From Phycisphaerae bacterium (GTDB lineage: Bacteria; Planctomycetota; Phycisphaerae; UBA1845; UTPLA1): a stretch of 16,548 nt of DNA. This document shows positions 15,165 through 16,548 of the stretch, piece by piece; position 1 is the stretch's first letter; the number at the start of each line of letters is the position of its first letter. The notes under the pieces were generated by a model. That model did no database searches, was not told the DNA's origin, and saw nothing but the letters and a program-made list of their open reading frames with translations. The stretch is from contig JAJDEC010000089.1 in NCBI GenBank assembly GCA_029259995.1, positions 1 to 16,548 of the forward strand, read 5' to 3'. Both the position numbers and the translations under genes were made by a program.

Positions 15165-15572
15165 AGGAACGTCCTTTAACGATGACGGCGGCGAAGCCGG
15201 CCGGTGGAACTCTCAAAGTTCATCGGCAGAATCGCTGAACGCCTGATATTGCGTCTCGCGGACAAGAGTCCGACAAAATGCGGCCTTGCGACGAATGCGG
15301 GGCCGCGCGTCTAATTGCTTATCGGAAACGACGTTATGCATTCCGGGGAAATACGACATTCGGATTCTCGTTGCATCCGCAATCGCGGCCGGATTCAATG
15401 GCACGCTTGTCCGGTTGACAGCCGTTTTTTGTTCGGTTAATGTTCGGACTTGTTCAACGGAAACCAACGCCCAACTCAGTGACGCGCGGATTCTGCACGA
15501 CGCCGCCCTTGTCATCTGCGCGGGATTGGTTTTTCGGATCACGTTTTTTTGCGAAAAAGGAGCAAACCACTT
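15165..15572. other. 408-nt divergent regulatory interval
   Basis: I see no supported gene here; an open frame on the + strand beginning at 15286 runs across the interval but reads like chance coding (Arg, Cys and Thr clusters, no ribosome binding site). The interval carries a likely promoter for the + strand gene at 15415-15442. It must also hold the start of the antiporter transcript on the - strand, which I could not place. Confidence 0.5.
15415..15442 (+). promoter_or_regulatory. Probable promoter of the DUF1579 gene
   Basis: TTGACA (15415-15420) is a perfect -35. A plausible -10 such as GTTAAT or TTAATG lies at 15436-15442, 15-16 nt downstream. The predicted leader would be about 120 nt. 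Confidence 0.4.
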
Positions 15573-16274
15573 ATGTCCAAGCAAACTCAGAAGAAACTGG
15601 CGGCCATGTCGAGCCGACTCCTCGTCCTGATTGGCCTCGTCGCGATCACGGCGCTCGTCACCAACGCTGTCGTCACACGCGCGGGCGACGAGCCCAAGCA
15701 CGACCACGATCACGGTCACAAGCATGATCACGACAAGAAGGACCCGATGGCGGAGATGGCCGCCTGGGAAAACGCAAACAAGCTCGCACCGCAGCATGAC
15801 ATGCTCAAGATGTATGTCGGTGAATGGGAATGTGCAAACACGATGTACATGCAACCCGGCGCCCCGGGTCAGACGTCCAAGGCCGAGTCCAAGTGCTCGC
15901 TCGTCTACGGCGGGCGCTATGCACGTCATGCCTACGAAGGCAGTTTCTCGATGCCCGGCCCTGACGGCAAGATGATCACCAAGGAGTTCGAAGGATACGG
16001 CGTCGTCGGCTACGACACGATGAAGAAGAAGTATGTCTCGATCTGGATCGACAACATGAGTACCGGCATCTACATGGAGACTGGTGACTACGACGAGAAA
16101 ACGAAGCAGCTCGTCATGCACGGCGACATGATGACGCCCGACGGAAAAACGATGAATAACAAGTCCGTCTTCACGTTCAGCGGCAAGGACAAGTACACGA
16201 TGGAAATGCAGATGGAAGTGGCGCCGGGCCAGTGGTTCAAGCACATGGAAATCGTCTACACGCGCGACGACTAG
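15573..16274 (+). CDS. Exported DUF1579 family protein with His-rich segment
   Basis: The protein has 233 residues from ATG 15573; the frame is open from ATG 15549, but AAGGAG (15557-15562) with a 10-nt gap supports 15573. Residues 1-38 hold a basic start and a hydrophobic helix (VLIGLVAITALVTNAVV), a signal peptide or membrane anchor. Residues 43-54 (HDHDHGHKHDHD) are a metal-binding-like cluster with six His. From about 78 the DUF1579 domain begins at KMYVGEWECA and continues through GYDTMKKKYVSIWIDNMSTG and LVMHGDM. DUF1579 is a beta-barrel-like domain of unknown function. The gene is divergent from a transporter that also has a His-rich loop, so a shared metal or pH theme is possible but unproven. 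A strong terminator follows. Confidence 0.85.
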   Translation: MSKQTQKKLAAMSSRLLVLIGLVAITALVTNAVVTRAGDEPKHDHDHGHKHDHDKKDPMAEMAAWENANKLAPQHDMLKMYVGEWECANTMYMQPGAPGQTSKAESKCSLVYGGRYARHAYEGSFSMPGPDGKMITKEFEGYGVVGYDTMKKKYVSIWIDNMSTGIYMETGDYDEKTKQLVMHGDMMTPDGKTMNNKSVFTFSGKDKYTMEMQMEVAPGQWFKHMEIVYTRDD

Positions 16275-16304
16275 TCGCCGCGGAATCCGACTTTGGAGGG
16301 GAAA

Positions 16305-16339
16305 AACGCCCCGGTCGAGTCAATCTCGGCCGGGGCGTT
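16305..16339 (+). terminator. Intrinsic terminator after the DUF1579 gene
   Basis: AACGCCCCGG (16305-16314) pairs with CCGGGGCGTT (16330-16339), and the stem extends inward (TCGAG with CTCGG, one G-U pair) around a TCAAT loop. An A-tract precedes it and ACATTTT follows. It lies about 30 nt after the stop. The remaining bases to 16548 hold nothing I can support. Confidence 0.75.
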
Positions 16340-16548
16340 ACATTTTGGCGGATCCTGTCGCGGCTCAACGAATCGCCGCGCCAAGTCGTCCGGCCCATGG
16401 CAACTAGGCCGGAATCCCTGGCGATGCACCGAACTACAAACTGGCGTCACGCGGCCTGCACCGCAAGAATGGTGTTCCCGGGGTTTCAAATATTCGGCGC
16501 GGACTCGACAATAACCAATTGTCACTCGGATCACCGGGATTGGGTCAC

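Noticed and set aside
15286..15630. 114-codon ORF crossing the divergent promoter region
   Set aside because: It overlaps the probable promoter and the DUF1579 start in another frame, with no ribosome binding site or recognisable domain.
15213..16244. 343-codon ORF on the - strand opposite the DUF1579 gene
   Set aside because: It is antisense to a gene with ribosome binding site, signal peptide, family motifs and terminator; the His-rich look comes from the complementary reading.
16271..16534. 87-codon ORF on the - strand at the right end
   Set aside because: It reads through the terminator hairpin and shows no domain or ribosome binding site.

Overview
The window looks like a piece of a Planctomycetota (Phycisphaerae-like) chromosome. 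This is inferred from gene content, not from a marker gene. The evidence is moderately high GC, a secreted peptidase with a C-terminal dockerin outside any cellulosome, a modular exported metalloprotease ending in a Cys/hydrophobic/Arg sorting tail, tandem PilZ proteins, and a Zn-ribbon GTPase/GAP1 module. There are no rRNA, tRNA, CRISPR or insertion sequence genes. High GC produces many long antisense ORFs, which I treat as shadows.

Region 1 (1-3044, + strand) is the most unusual part. It holds the 3' part of a protein ending in a formylglycine-generating-enzyme (SUMF1) fold domain without the catalytic cysteines, then a zinc-ribbon P-loop GTPase, then a protein with a GTPase-associated protein 1 (GAP1-N2-like) N-terminus that overlaps the GTPase gene by 22 nt. 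This resembles the GTPase-centred NTP-dependent conflict or signalling modules predicted by comparative genomics. The module runs off the left edge, so any effector or sensor further upstream is not visible.

Region 2 (3222-7354) holds a large exported M43-type metalloprotease (+), a dense inverted-repeat intergenic element, a stand-alone MotA/TolQ/ExbB-like membrane protein (-), a divergent small membrane protein with a bacterial PH-like domain (+), and a structured RNA end with an intrinsic terminator.

Region 3 (7496-10433, - strand) is hflX (ribosome-associated GTPase) followed by two YcgR-like PilZ proteins coupled by an ATGA overlap. Region 4 (10590-11608) is a class I SAM methyltransferase (+) whose 3' end overlaps, tail to tail, a small Rdx/SelW-like protein (-) that has lost its redox cysteines.

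Region 5 (11843-15164, - strand) holds an exported M14 zinc carboxypeptidase with a dockerin and, upstream of it, a CitMHS/NhaD-like ion transporter with a His-rich loop. Region 6 (15165-16548) is a divergent regulatory region, an exported DUF1579 protein with a His-rich segment, and a strong terminator. The two exported peptidases suggest extracellular protein degradation. The GTPase/GAP1/FGE module is the best candidate for a poorly described system. All function calls rest on motif reading; no database search was run.
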